Part shown: positions 39,059 to 51,400 of the stretch, in pieces | How the letters are laid out: each line of letters starts with the position of its first letter | Numbering within the stretch: the stretch's first letter is position 1 | Source: Plectosphaerella cucumerina | Lineage: Eukaryota > Ascomycota > Sordariomycetes > Glomerellales > Plectosphaerellaceae | Assembly (NCBI GenBank): GCA_020746995.1 | Contig: JAGPXD010000001.1 | Span: forward strand, 4,278,001 to 4,342,000 | Length of the DNA stretch: 64,000 nucleotides | Direction of reading: 5' to 3' | The notes under the pieces: model-generated | Databases searched by the model: none | What the model was told of the DNA's origin: nothing | What the model saw: only the letters and a program-made list of their open reading frames with translations | Program-made: the position numbers and the translations under genes

Positions 39059-40861
39059 ATGGCGACGACTGCACCTGCCGCCTCCTCTGGTGGCTTCAAC
39101 GCCGCGTTCAAGGTGTGTACCTTGCTTCCCCCCGTTCAAGCTCCCCCACAAGCTCCGCGAAGCTGGTGCTGACCAACGCAGGACAAGGAGAAGCCTGTCG
39201 CCGTTCGATCGTCCAACATTGTTGCCGCACGAGGTACGGACCCTTCAGATCGCCCCCCTTGCGAACCATGCGGCCGAGTGCTAACCCGGAGCGCGCAGCC
39301 GTCGCCGATGCCATCCGAACGTCGCTGGGCCCCAGGGGCATGGACAAGATGATCCGGAGCGGAAAGGGAGAGACCATCATCACCAACGACGGTGTCACCA
39401 TGCTCAAGAGCATGTCTGTTCTGCACCCTACCGCCAAGATGCTGGTGAACCTGTCGGCAGCCCAAGATGTCGAAGCTGGTGACGGCACAACATCAGTTGT
39501 CGTCATCTGCGGTAGCTTGCTGGGCGCGGCCGACAGGCTCCTGTCCAAGGGCATCCACCCCTCCGTCATCTCAGAGTCCTTCCAGCGCGCCGCCGCCGCG
39601 GCCGTCGAGATCCTCCACGACATGTCGCAGCCCATCTCCCTCAACGATACCGCCGCCCTGCTGCAGGCCGCCAACACATCACTCTCGTCCAAGATTGTGT
39701 CGCAATACACCAACCTTCTCGGACCCATGGCCGTCAACTCGGTCATCAAGACCATCGACCTGAAGACGGCGGACAACGTTGACCTGAGAAACATCAGGAT
39801 CATCAAGAAGGTTGGCGGTACGATCGAGGACAGCGAGCTGGTCGATGGCCTCGTCCTCACACAGCCTGTCCTCAAGAACGCCGGAGGTCCCCTGCGGGTT
39901 GAGAAGGCCAGGATCGGCCTGATCCAGTTCCAGCTGAGCCCTCCCAAGCCCGACGTAAGTCTTCCTGTCCCGTCCCGGGGTAGCCCGTCAGCAAATCATT
40001 GACTGACCCCACTCGCAGATGGAGAACACCATCTCCGTGAACGACTACAGGCAAATGGACAAGATCGTCAAGGAGGAGCGTGTCTACCTGCTCAACATGG
40101 CGAAGAAGATCAAGAAGGCCAAGTGCAACGTCCTCTTCATCCAGAAGTCCATCCTTAGGGACGCCGTCAACGACCTGTCCCTCCACTTCCTCGCCAAGCT
40201 GGGTATCATGGCGATCAAGGACATTGAGCGCGACGAGGTCGAGTTCATCTGCAAGTCGACCGGCTGCAAGCCCATTGCCGACATCGACTCTTTCACCGAG
40301 GACAAGCTGGGCTCTGCCGACCTCGTGGAGGAGGTGCAGAACAACGGCGCCCGCATGGTCAAGGTGTCTGGTGCCAAGGCCACTGGCAAGACCGTCTCGG
40401 TCGTCGTGCGGGGCGCCAACTCGCTCATCCTCGACGAGGCCGAGCGCAGCTTGCACGACGCCCACTGTGTCGTCCGCTGCCTGGTGAAGAAGAAGGCCCT
40501 GATCGCCGGTGGCGGTGCTCCCGAGATCGAGATTGCCTCGCAGTTGGCGAAGCGCGCCCGGGAGCTCACGGGCACTGAGGCCATCTGCTGGAAGGCTTTC
40601 GCCGACGCCATGGAGGTCATCCCCACAACACTCGCCGAGAACGCCGGCCTCAACAGCATCAAGGTGGTCACCGAGCTGAGGCATCGCCACGAGATGGGCG
40701 ACGTCAACGCCGGTGTGAGCATCAAGTCGGGTGGTGTCAACACCAACATCGCCAAGGAGAACGTCCTTCAGCCCCTCCTTGTGTGCACCAGCGCCATCGA
40801 GCTGGCCGCAGAGACGGTCAAGCTGATTCTGAGGATAGACGACATTGCCCTGACCAGGTAA
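39059..40861 (+). CDS. CCT4: Chaperonin TRiC/CCT delta subunit
   Basis: One of eight subunits of the cytosolic double-ring chaperonin that folds actin, tubulin and other proteins. Exons 39059-39112, 39182-39233, 39299-39954 and 40019-40861 give 534 aa (family about 530). Group II chaperonin motifs: VADAIRTSLGPRGMDKMI, ITNDGVTMLKSM, QDVEAGDGTTSVVV (ATPase site with GDGTT), and ALIAGGGAPEIEIASQL near the C-terminal nucleotide site. Apical-domain sequences such as KCNVLFIQKSILRDAVNDL and GCKPIADIDSFTEDKLGSAD place it in the delta class. The ATG at 39059 opens a typical short N-terminal arm (MATTAPAASSGGFNAAFK). Confidence 0.95.
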
Positions 40862-41477
40862 AGCGGTAGAGAAGGAATGATATCCCCGGTGTTGAGTTGA
40901 GCTCGTGCGTGTACATCAATGCCTTTTTGCAAGACGAGGAAAATAGACACGTTCGCGGCGCAAGCACATATCACCAGGCTGTCAATTCGCAATCCTACGA
41001 GAGATGACATGTTCAATGATTCGCCAGTGTCCGGTGTAGTTGAACGACTTGATGTGCTTTTCCACGGCTGTCGTCCTGATTCTCTTGCCAAAGCCAGGCT
41101 TATGTCATCAGGGGTCGTCCTAACCCCGCCTGCCGCCGCCACAAGGCCCTGGGGGCTCTCAGGCTTGCCCAAAAATAGGGAGGAGCTCCCGTGCTCAGTG
41201 CCCGCGGTACCGCGTCATGTGCGCCTAGGTTGCGTGCTGTAGGAGGCGGGCGCCATGCATTAAGGGCCCCCCGCCACGCGACAGCTTTCTTATCGCATCC
41301 CGTCCCACCCGTCACTCTCAACTGCGCATCTTTTGGTAATACAACACTCAAAGAAGGGCCTCGGCTCTAGGATAGTTTCGACATACACCAACAACAAACA
41401 CCAACATCATTCCCGACGCATCGTACGCCCAGGACCTTTCAAGCGCAACTTTTGCAAATCGATGTTCCACAAGTGCC
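40862..41477. other. Intergenic region CCT4 / FYVE-RING gene
   Basis: About 615 bp: CCT4 3' UTR, then the promoter and an AC-rich leader of the FYVE-RING gene. No coding ORF. Confidence 0.45.
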
Positions 41478-43480
41478 ATGGCGAGCCCTGGCGCAACGCC
41501 GAGCATCGCTGGTAGCTCCGCAGCAGCAGCAGCACCGAGGCGTGAGATTCTTGAAATCTCCTCCGACTCCGACACCGACTCCGATAGCTCCATCGTCGAG
41601 TCCGAATCACCGAACCCATTCATGAGGCAGTGCCCATGGCGGAACGCCGAGTATAACGACCAAGAGTGCTCCCGATTCTTCGACTGCCCCTCGCACACCG
41701 TCGAACGTGCGTTGTCCGACGACGAGGTTGAGCCCCAAGAAGCCAACCCTCACGGAGAAGACCAAGAACATGGACAAGAAAGTCATTTGGAAGCCGCAGC
41801 CGAGGCGAGCTCACCACTAAGGCTGAGCTCGACCCTGTCCCCTCGTCGGGAACTGGTGGACGCAGATGCACACGCACCTCTCGCAGAAGCCCCCGGTGGT
41901 GCAGTAATCGACCTGACCGCAAGTCCCGCACCTGAAGATCGGGATGGAGTCATGAACCCCTCACCCGTCGATAATGATGTTATCATGGGCGGTACTTCAG
42001 AAGCTGGGGATGGTGGTGCTGAAGTGGAAAGAGTCGTTCCTGATGCTCAGCGTCCAGCGATCAGCTCCGGTGGCGAGTCGTCTGCCACGCGGGTCCCTTT
42101 ACCGTCACATGAGGTTATTGACCTTACGGGGGACGAAACTCCTCCCCGTCCCAGCTTCGTTCGCCATACTTCAGCAGGGTCTTCATCGATCCCGCAACGT
42201 CATCGTCCTTCCCTAACCAGACCGCCCGGCCCGCGTCCACCGCTGGAGAGAGCGGCGCACCCTTCGGAGGTCTCGCTACCCCGATGGCAACCCGACGCCG
42301 AGGCTACCCTGTGCCCCATCTGTCGGACCCAGTTCAGCTTTTTTGTTAGGAAGCATCATTGCAGGTGAGGATGGACCGCGGCGAGACTGCAGAAGAAGGA
42401 GCTGACGTCTCTACAGGAAGTGTGGCCGTGTAGTCTGTAACGCATGCTCGCCGCACCGCATCACCATACCGTATCAGTACATTGTTCAGCCACCTGAGCT
42501 GCCGAGACTCTCGTCCCAGAGATACCCACCCTCGTATGTCGGAGGGGACAGCAGCTATGGAGACTTTAGCAACATCGGAGGCGGCGAGCGTGTTCGCCTC
42601 TGCAACCCCTGCGTCCCGGATCCCAACATCACACCGCCACAGCCTCAGCAGTCTCCGAACCCGACGTCTCCAAGAAACCATGGTAGGTCGCAAAGCAATG
42701 TGAGCGTCGGCTTTGGAGGCGGCGGGCCGCCGCCAGGTTTCTCGTCAATGTTCGCCTCCGGCGTCAGCCAGGGCCAGGATCCTCTGGGTCGGCATAGGAG
42801 TGTCACGGTACGTCACATTCTGTAGGCTTCTCGCGGACTTTGCTGACAGTTCCTAGCACTCTGGTCCTGGTTTTGGGACTATGGCTTCGGCTCGTGCAAT
42901 GCATGCGTCGGTGTACAACTCGGGTCATGGCCGTATCCTCGCAGGAACACCGCCGAGCTATTTCCCAGCAACGGCCGTGTACCCAGGCGCGGCGGCTCGG
43001 GGTTTCCAGTCCATGTTGGATATAGAAGCATCTTCATCGTCCGGCCGCGAGCGCGCTCTGCCTCCTCCGCCGCCACCACCCCAGCTTGACGAGGAAGACG
43101 AGTGCCCCGTCTGCCACCGCGAGCTTCCGTCCCGCACGCTCCCCAATTTTGAGGCTGTGCGAGAGACACACATCACCTCGTGCATCATGGCACACAGCGC
43201 TTATGTCCCTGGCGGCACGCCCACCCAGGGCGATGACGCAACCCCGGGCGCAGCGCCTCCCTTTACAATGCGCCTCTCTGGCATCTTCCCCTACATCGCC
43301 ACGGAGAAGGACTGTGTCGACTCGGCCGAGTGCACCATTTGCCTGGAAGAGTTTGAGGAGGGCGTGGAGATGGCTCGGCTCGAATGCCTGTGCCGCTTCC
43401 ACTTGCACTGCATTAAGAGGTGGTTCAAGAATCATCAAGGCCGCTGCCCCGTCCACCAACACGACAGCTTTGGTTACTAG
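41478..43480 (+). CDS. FYVE-RING E3 ubiquitin ligase (Pib1-like) with SIM-like motifs
   Basis: Likely endosome/vacuole-associated ubiquitin ligase. Exons 41478-42364, 42417-42807 and 42857-43480 (introns 52 and 49 bp) give 633 aa. The N-terminal 260 residues are acidic and disordered, with ILEISSDSD (24-32) and two VIDLT motifs (143-147, 213-217), which look like SUMO-interacting motifs flanked by acidic residues. FYVE domain about 270-361: WQPD, CPIC, RKHHCRKCGRVVCNAC, and LCNPC. It has the W-x2-D and R-K-H-H-C-R needed for PI3P binding, interrupted by a Gly/Ser/Tyr loop. The C-terminal RING (585-626) has CTICLEEFEEGVEMARLECLC split by short spacers, HLHCIKRWF, and a last pair CPVH where CPxC is usual. 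A poly-Pro tract and a CPVC-H-like pair precede the RING. Confidence 0.85.
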
Positions 43481-44862
43481 CCCCGCGATTGCCATGTCAT
43501 GGCAGAGCAAGGCACTTTGTTTTCGGCGGGTTGCTGCATTTCTGTTTCTTCATGACGTTTGGCGTTGAGCATGCGGGACTTTGAGGGAGTTTGGACACAG
43601 CCCCCATCATCTACCTACGGCGTTTGGTTCCACCGAAGACAACGACGACGAGACGACATCTTCACCTACAATCATTACAGCGGGCGGGTGCATATGCATG
43701 GGCCTTTGCTCCTCAAAGCACCACTCAGATACCATGAATTTAGAATGCATTCCCAGACCCTTCTTCAGAAGCAGGCGAGGCACGCGCCGCCGGAACATGG
43801 AACAAGGAACACGGGCCATCGACAGTGTTGCATCTGCCCCGACGTTCCAGACCTCGAGCCGCCGGGGACCCCTGATGACAATCGCGTCCAGTCCCTGTCA
43901 AAACGTCCGGGAGGCCGAACCACCTTGACCCATGCCCCACTGCTCATCTGCCCATCCGTCACAAACAACTCACTCATCGGACAGGAGGGACGGTTGTGGT
44001 GCGTCATCGGGTGGCTCTGGGGATAATCAACATGATATGCCCGGTTATGCGGTTGACAGCGCCGGCCGGCATCTCGGCGCCGACACCACCTCACGTTCCA
44101 TTTCTTGCATGCTGCTCACTCACGAACCACGACTCGACGACTCGACGACTCGACGGCGAGCACTCATCGGGGAGCCGCCCCGATCAGGGTTACTTCAGGA
44201 GACTCAGAGCGGCATCACCGACACCTTGATGTAGTCTTTTACTCGACTCAGATAGATCAAACGAGTCAGCGAAGTGCATCCTTCTCACCCGGCCCCCTTC
44301 CCCGGATCGTGTGTCGTTGGCCGCGCCACCTGCAACCCCTAGTCGCCGTTAGATGAGGGCTCGGGAGGCCGGGCGACTCGGGGCGAGTCGCAAGATTACT
44401 CCCTCACCCCACGACATGCACCTCTGCGGTGACCGGTGGCCCCCCGGTGGGCATTCCCGTCGTTGTTTTTCGCGATGACTTGTCGTGGTGCTACTCCGCC
44501 CCTTGAGCTTGCCGCGCTGACCGAATCCTCCAGCCAGGGGTGACCGTGATGGAGGGGTGGGTATTCCCGTTTTTTTCTTTCGTTATATTCCCCAGACATC
44601 CCTCCCCATCTGCCGTGGTCTTATTTCTTCCCGTCTTCGATACCATCCTTCTTTTGGTGTTTGTCCCAGATCTTGCAACTGCTGCTCCTGCTCCCGCTGC
44701 GGCTTCGTCACTCCTTTCTGATATATCGATATCGTTCCGTTCATTCTTCGACACATCGAAACACCTGAAGCAGAAGCTTCCCTTCCGTTCGCTAACACAT
44801 ATTCATCCTTCGACGTCTACCAACGACCAGTACCTACTCGCAAGAAACCTTTCACAATCATC
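43481..44862. other. Intergenic region upstream of the expansin-like gene
   Basis: About 1.4 kb. It contains a short direct repeat of CGACTCGACGA units at about 44128-44157 and a CT-rich leader after about 44620. ORFs up to 155 codons are present but have atypical composition. No other feature recognised. Confidence 0.45.
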
Positions 44863-45750
44863 ATGAAGTTCCAGACCTTCCTGCTTGCGGCCTCGGCTGC
44901 CCCCCTGGCCTTTGCCTGCCCTGTTGGCAAGCCCAGCAAGACTGTCACCGTTGTCGTCACGGCCACCCATGCCCCGACTGTCGTTGCCGTCCCTCCCGTC
45001 GTGTCGCCCGCAGAGCCCACTCCGACCCCGGAGCCTCCCAAGTCGGACCCTGCCCCGGTCGTCGTCGCCCCCGTGGCCAAGGAGAGCAACACCCCGGCCC
45101 CGGCTCCCGCCTCTCCCGCTCCCGCCTCTCCGGTCTCCGCCGCCAAGGCGGCCACGATTTCCGGCAAATCGACCTTCTACGGCGGTAACCTGTCGGGAGG
45201 TACCTGCTCGTTTTATGGCTACACTCTCCCGGCAGGCCTGTACGGCACTGCCTTCTCTGGCTCGGCGTGGGCCAGCTCGGGCAATTGCGGCGGCTGCGTC
45301 CGGGTCACCGGCCCCAACGGCAACCAGATCACGGCCATGATCGTCGACAAGTGCCCCGAGTGCGACGAGGGCCACCTCGACCTCTTCCAGAACGGCTTCG
45401 AGAAGCTCGGCACCCTGTCGGCGGGCATCATCTCGACGTCGTACACCTTTGTGGAGTGCGGCATCACGTCGCCCATCGTGCTGAAGAACAAGTCGGGCAC
45501 GTCGCAGTGGTGGTTCTCGATGCAGGTCATGAACGCCAACGAGCGCGTGTCCAAGCTCGAGGTCAGCACCGACGGCGGCCGCACGTGGGCCGGCACCAAC
45601 AGGCAGGACTACAACTTTTTCGAGCAGCCCAGCGGGTTCGGCACGAGCGCGGTCGACGTGCGGGTCACGAGCGTGAGCGGCAAGACGATCGTGGTCAAGA
45701 ACGTCAAGGTGGCCAGCGACTCGCAGACGACTGCGTCGTCCAACTTTTAG
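44863..45750 (+). CDS. Secreted expansin-like protein
   Basis: Probable non-enzymatic cell-wall-loosening or wall-binding protein. Single exon, 295 aa. Signal peptide MKFQTFLLAASAAPLAFA. A low-complexity Val/Ala/Pro/Thr linker spans about 26-95. A double-psi beta-barrel (expansin/EG45 module) follows at about 98-205, with GKSTFYGGNLSGGTCSFYGY, NCGGCVRVTGPNGNQITAMI and DKCPECDEGHLDLFQNGF; the conserved D of HLDL is in place. A C-terminal beta-sandwich (about 210-290) resembles expansin domain 2 (carbohydrate-binding), with WWFSMQVMNANERVSKLEVS and WAGTNRQDYNFF. Bacterial and fungal expansin-related proteins such as EXLX1 share this two-domain layout. The alternative, an RlpA/barwin-like protein without domain 2, is less likely because of the C-terminal half. 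Confidence 0.88.
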   Translation: MKFQTFLLAASAAPLAFACPVGKPSKTVTVVVTATHAPTVVAVPPVVSPAEPTPTPEPPKSDPAPVVVAPVAKESNTPAPAPASPAPASPVSAAKAATISGKSTFYGGNLSGGTCSFYGYTLPAGLYGTAFSGSAWASSGNCGGCVRVTGPNGNQITAMIVDKCPECDEGHLDLFQNGFEKLGTLSAGIISTSYTFVECGITSPIVLKNKSGTSQWWFSMQVMNANERVSKLEVSTDGGRTWAGTNRQDYNFFEQPSGFGTSAVDVRVTSVSGKTIVVKNVKVASDSQTTASSNF

Positions 45751-48402
45751 AGTCTCCGCCGTCCGGCATGACTAGAGTCTGGGGAGGCCCCGGGCTCTGT
45801 CTTTTTTCTTCGCTTCTTTTCTTTGGCTCGATGATTCAAGTCGACGAGTTCGACTGGCTGGGTCCTTTTCACCTTTGGGGGTTAGTGGAGGATTATGGGA
45901 TGTCTGGGGAATTCTTGGGGCGCAGTGCTCAGCATATCCAATGTAGAAGCTTGATGTCCACAAGAGAGTTTCTTCTCGAGAGGTTTGCAAACACGTCTGT
46001 GATGTAGATGACAGGTGCGTAGTTCCGACAGGTGGTGGCCGGTAGCTTGAAATTGGCGTGCGAGATCGCCAGGGGTCGTCTTGTGGCGCCGGTGGAATCG
46101 GTACTTGTACACTGGAAGGCCGCTGAATGGGAGTCTCCTATGTGGCTGGGCAGAATAGGTGGCTGGGACCTTCAAGTTGGCTTGGGCGGCACATCACGAC
46201 TTTTGAGGAACGGAAATGTGGCTTTTGGAGAGATAAGACATGTCTCGGGTGTCTGTTGGAAGGGCTGCCTCTTTCTGCCCCTGATCACAGAGAGGTCGAG
46301 GGGTCACAAGGCGTACGGTTCCTACGTACAAATACAAACGGTCAATCTGGTGCTCAAGATGTCCCAAAGGAGGGTCGAGCATAGAAAGCTTGCTGCAGGT
46401 CGAATCGGGCAATGGGCTGGACTGGCCGGCCAAAGCAAGCTGCACGCATGTTGGGCCATGTGCAGCGAGTGCGGCCGTTGTTGACCGTCTTGCCGCGTCG
46501 TGGATGTGAAATGTTACGCCAATGCATGTCGTGTGCGCCGTCGAGGCCGAGGGGCGGGGGAGCCCGCGACCTCTGGCTGTTTCTAGGGCATGCTGTGTCT
46601 AATACGTCGGCGCTGCTACTGTCGAGGATGTTTCCCTGATTGGCGTTGCATCTATCCGCCGCGACCAAGGCACTGACTGAAGTGACGGGCCGAGAGAGGG
46701 ACCTTAAGTCAAGGCCGTGGACATCCACTGGGGATGGTCGGGCAACATCCGGCCAGATGGCAGCTCGTGCTTCGCTACCAAGACCAAGGACGCTGCGGCA
46801 TGCATGTCACCGGTAGACCAGCTTGACCAGGGTCGATTGAGGGGGGCGAGGAGGGTAAATCGACCACGCTGGGACCGAGAGGGAGGGCGCCGGGAGGAGA
46901 GAGGGAGGGATATACCTGCATCGAAGGAGGCGCTTGGCCCAGCCGCCAGTGAAGCGCAATCTGAAATTGAGCGATGCCTCCCTTTGCTCCTTGTCGATCC
47001 CGTCCTCCTGGAACACATGAAGAACATGGCCACGAATCGACATCAGCTGCAGCCAGTCGGACCACCGACACCGACAAGACCGACGACCATCGACGGACAA
47101 ACCCCTGCCGTGCGTTCCCGTCTCAGCGGTCTCTGGGTGTCGTGAGGTTGCAGTCGTGCCACCCGCATCCCGCTAAACCAAGATTTTAGCGAGCACCCGC
47201 CCCCCCGCTAATCCCGGGGGGGGCTCTGCCTGTCTGGCGTTCCTCTCCGTCCACTCAGGAGCTGCGGCTTGGAGCTCGGGAGGTCTTGTTCAGCTGAACC
47301 GGAAGGCGGCCCACGTCATTACGCTCCAGTGTCCCGTTGCTGCCCGCCAAGAAACCTCCATCAGGGCGATAGGAGAGGTACTTTCCGACCTTGGGCTGGA
47401 CGTAATTTCGCCAGAGAAAAGAAGCCTCCCTGTGATGGGGCTTGTCTAACCACGAACGTGCCTAGCTGCCCTTTCTGCTAGTTAGGCTTGAGGCTTCTTC
47501 GGGGCGCAATTCAAGGGTTCGGGTTCCCTCCCAACGACGACACGGGCCCGAATCGAGGTGCAGGAGGCTTGACTGGACGAAGACGCCAGTGGCCCCACCC
47601 CCAGGTACCTGCACCTGCACCTTCCGTACCCAGCCTCAGTCCGTCGCAGCACCTCGGCCTCCAGTGTCCCGTCCCCTCTGATCCTAAACCTGCTGGACCT
47701 AAACCTGCTGGAAGGGAACACATCACCACAGCCTCTCATTCTTTGCCTCCTCTTCGCACCAACCAGCCAAGGCACGAACCACACCCCGTCCTAAAGCTCT
47801 GGTCTGCGGTCGTCGGTCGTCCCGGTGTTGCTTTTCCCTCCAACCCCTTCACAGCTCGCTAGGTGCTACAGGTACTCTCCAGTGTCTACCCCAAGTCACT
47901 CTCGTGCTCCAGCTCCTTTCTCCCCTCCTACTTGCTACAGTACCACACTACTACTTTTCTTCCACCCCTCCAACCAAGCCAAGGTAACAAGCTTGCCTGA
48001 CGTGTCTGATTCACCTCATCGCCGGTGAATACGCCCGACCAGCCACCTCTCTACCTGCCAGACCTTTCCTCTTTTCACCTCCCCTCATTCTTTACCTTCC
48101 GCCCCCGGCATCCTTTCCCACCCCTCTATTACATTTCGCATTACCCCAACCCCGAAAGGAGACCTTCCGCCGCCGTGCGCACTCCGTCATTTAGCTCTCT
48201 CCCCACTTTCGCGACAGCTTCAGGAGCTTCTCGCCAGAGCTCCAACCCTTCGCAGACCAGACGCCAAACCTCGAATCTGGCGTCGCCAACCACTCCACGT
48301 CCAGTCTCCTACCGACCTTGATGCGCCGCCACGCGCTCCCGAGCTAGAGTCTACCCAATTGACCTCCCCGCGGCGAGCCCGGGTGCGCTCCCTCAGCCAG
48401 TC
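45751..48402. other. Large intergenic region upstream of tricalbin
   Basis: About 2.65 kb without a convincing gene. The first half has only short ORFs. A C/G homopolymer-rich knot lies near 47203-47224. A near-duplicate CCTAAACCTGCTGGA pair lies at about 47685-47715. From about 47860 to 48300 the plus strand is strongly pyrimidine-rich, typical of a long fungal promoter or 5' leader for the tricalbin gene; a leader intron is possible. Confidence 0.45.
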
Positions 48403-51400
48403 ATGTCTACCGCACCAGAGAAGAACGAGCTCAAGGTCCAGGGCGTCGTCGAGGCTGCCCAGGACCCAGAGTCCAACGTCACCGCCGACGATGCCCAGAA
48501 GAAGATACTCGAGGAATCAAGAAAAGCCGGCGTCACCGCCTTCACCTTCGACCCCGACGCGAGCCGTGAGGAGAAGCGCCGCCAGACAAGAGCTGTAAGT
48601 CCCCTCTGGCCGTCCCCAAACCTACGCGCCCCCTTCTCCTGACACCATGTGCTCTCTCTCCAGGCCATCCCCGAAGGATTCCACAGCAAGCGACCTCACG
48701 GCGTGTCCATCGTGACAGATGTCGGCGGCGACGACCCGACGGCCGACCTGCCCGAACCCACAAAAGCCGGCGTTATCGAGCTCAAGAAGGACGAGGAGGG
48801 CAACGTCATCAGCGACCCAGATGCGGCGGACGATGCCGAGAAGCCCTTCGAGCGCACTGGCTGGGCGCCCCGGTTCGGCTGGCCAACCGAGGGCGCCAAG
48901 GAGGCAGAGAGCCTGTTGGACCACTCGACTTGGTTGGAGGATAGGGTCCCCGACAAGTTCTACGGCGACTGGTACCACAACGCTGCCATCATCGCCTTTG
49001 CCTGCATCTCCTCCTGGCTTGTTGCCGTCCTCGGCGGCGGCCTGGGCTGGGTCTTCCTGCTCATGGCCATCTGCTCCACCTACTACCGCACCTCCCTGCG
49101 CCGCGTTCGCCGCAACTTCCGTGACGACATCAACCGCGAGCTGTCCCTCAAGAAGCTGGAGAACGACCACGAGTCCCTCGAGTGGATCAACTCCTTCATG
49201 GTCAAGTTCTGGCCCATCTACCAGCCCGTCCTGGCCCAGACCATCATCAACTCGGTCGACCAGGTCCTCTCCTCCGCCACCCCTGCCTTCCTCGACAGCC
49301 TGAAGCTCAAGACCTTCACCCTCGGCTCCAAGCCCCCACGCATGGAGCACGTCAAGACCTACCCCAAGGCCGAGGATGACCTCGTCATCATGGACTGGAA
49401 GTTCAGCTTCACCCCCAACGACACCGCCGACATGACCTCGCGCCAGCTCAAGAGCAGGATCAACCCCAAGGTCGTGCTCGAGATCCGCGTCGGCAAGGCC
49501 ATGATCAGCAAGGGTCTCGATGTCATCGTCGAGGACATGGCCTTCTCCGGCATCATGCGCCTCAAGATTAAGCTGCAGATTCCCTTCCCCCACGTCGAAA
49601 AGGTCGAAATGTGCTTCCTCGAGCGCCCCACCATCGACTACGTCTGCAAGCCCCTCGGCGGCGAGACCTTTGGCTTCGACATCAACTTCGTCCCCGGTCT
49701 CGAGTCCTTCATCCTCGAGCAGATCCACGGCAACCTGGCCCCAATGATGTACGCGCCCAACGTCTTCCCTATCGAGGTTGCCAAGATGCTGGCCGGCACC
49801 CCCGTCGACCAGGCCATCGGCGTCGTTGCCGTCACTCTCCATGGCGCCCAGGGCCTCAAGAACCCCGACAGGTTCTCGGGCGACATCGACCCCTACGCCG
49901 TGCTGAGTCTCAACAAGAGGCAGGAGCTCGCCCGCACAAAGCACATCAAGGACACTTCCGACCCCAGGTGGAACGAGACGCACTACATCATCGTCACCTC
50001 CTTCAACGACTCCCTCGATATCCAGATCTTTGATTACAACGACTTCAGGAAGCACAAGGAGCTCGGCGTGGCCTCCTTCGCTCTTGAGCAGGTCGAGGAG
50101 GCTACCGAGCACGAGAACGAGCGCCTCGAGGTCATCGCCGACGGCAAGTCCCGTGGCATCGTTTCTGCCGACATCCGCTTCTTCCCCGTCCTTCAGCCGG
50201 CCAAGCTCGAGGACGGCACCGAGGAGCCGCCCATCGAGTCCAACACCGGTATCCTTCGCTACACGGTCGAGCAGGCCAAGGATCTGGATGGCACGAAGAG
50301 TCTCGTCGGTCTCCTGAACCCCTACGCCTCCCTGCACCTGAACGGCCGTGACATCCACCACACCAAGAAGCTCAAGCGAACCAACAACCCCATTTGGGAT
50401 AACGGTTCCAAGGAGATGCTCATCACCGACAGGAAGCATGCCAAGCTGGGCGTCACCATCAAGGACGACCGTGACATTGCCGGCGACCAGGTCGTCGGAA
50501 AGTATCAGATCAAGCTTGACGATCTGGTCGAATGCATGGAGAAGGGACAGGAATGGTTCCACTTGGCAGGTGTCCAGTCTGGACGCGTCAAGCTCAAGGC
50601 CCAGTGGAAGCCCGTGGCTATCTCGGGTGTGCTCTCCGGCACGGGCGGTTACATCACGCCCATCGGCATCATGCGCTTCTACTTCAAGGGCGCAAAGGAC
50701 CTTCGCAACTTTGAAACCCTTGGAAAGTCTGACCCCTACGCCCGGGTTCTGCTCTCTGGGCTGGAGAAGCGTCGCACCGTTACCCACAGGAACACCCTCG
50801 ACCCCGAGTGGGATGAGGTCCTTTACGTGCCCGTCCACTCCTCCCGCGAGAAGCTTACCCTGGAGGTCATGGACTCGGAGAAGGTCGGCAAGGATCGCAG
50901 TCTCGGTGCCGTTGAGATTGCCGCAGGCGACTACATTCAGCAAGCCCCCAACGGCGAGTATCTCGTCCACGACAAGAAGGTCTTCAGGGAATCTGGACTC
51001 CGCCTGCATGGCAAGGGCATCGCCAAGGGCCTCCTCCAGTACAACGTCTCCTTCTACCCATGCCTCAATGTGGCAGACCCAGAAGAAGAGGAGGAGGAGA
51101 AGAAGGCTGCGGAGGCCAAGGCGGCTCTGGAAGGCGAAGAGTCGGACAACGCCGATGGCCAGGCAGTCGCGCATTCGCGCTCTTCCTCAGCCGGCAAGTT
51201 CAGCTCCACGCTCGACAAGAAGTCTGAGATTAAAGACGACTCGTCGACCCCGAAGACGCCAACAACCCCCAGCCTGTCCAGGTCCTCCAAGGACGAAGAT
51301 GGGCCTCCCAAGATCCGGCTCACACCAGAAGAGCTGCTCAAGTACGAATCTGGTCTGCTCATCTTCAAGCTGATGGATGCCGAGATGCCCGAGTCCAACA

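Noticed and set aside
44128..44157. CGACTCGACGA repeats as a CRISPR or functional array
   Set aside because: Only about three short overlapping units without spacers; ordinary simple repeat in a eukaryotic spacer.
48622..51174. 850-codon minus-strand ORF opposite tricalbin
   Set aside because: Mirror of a highly GC3-biased coding exon; Leu/Val/Gly/Asp-rich composition without domain features.
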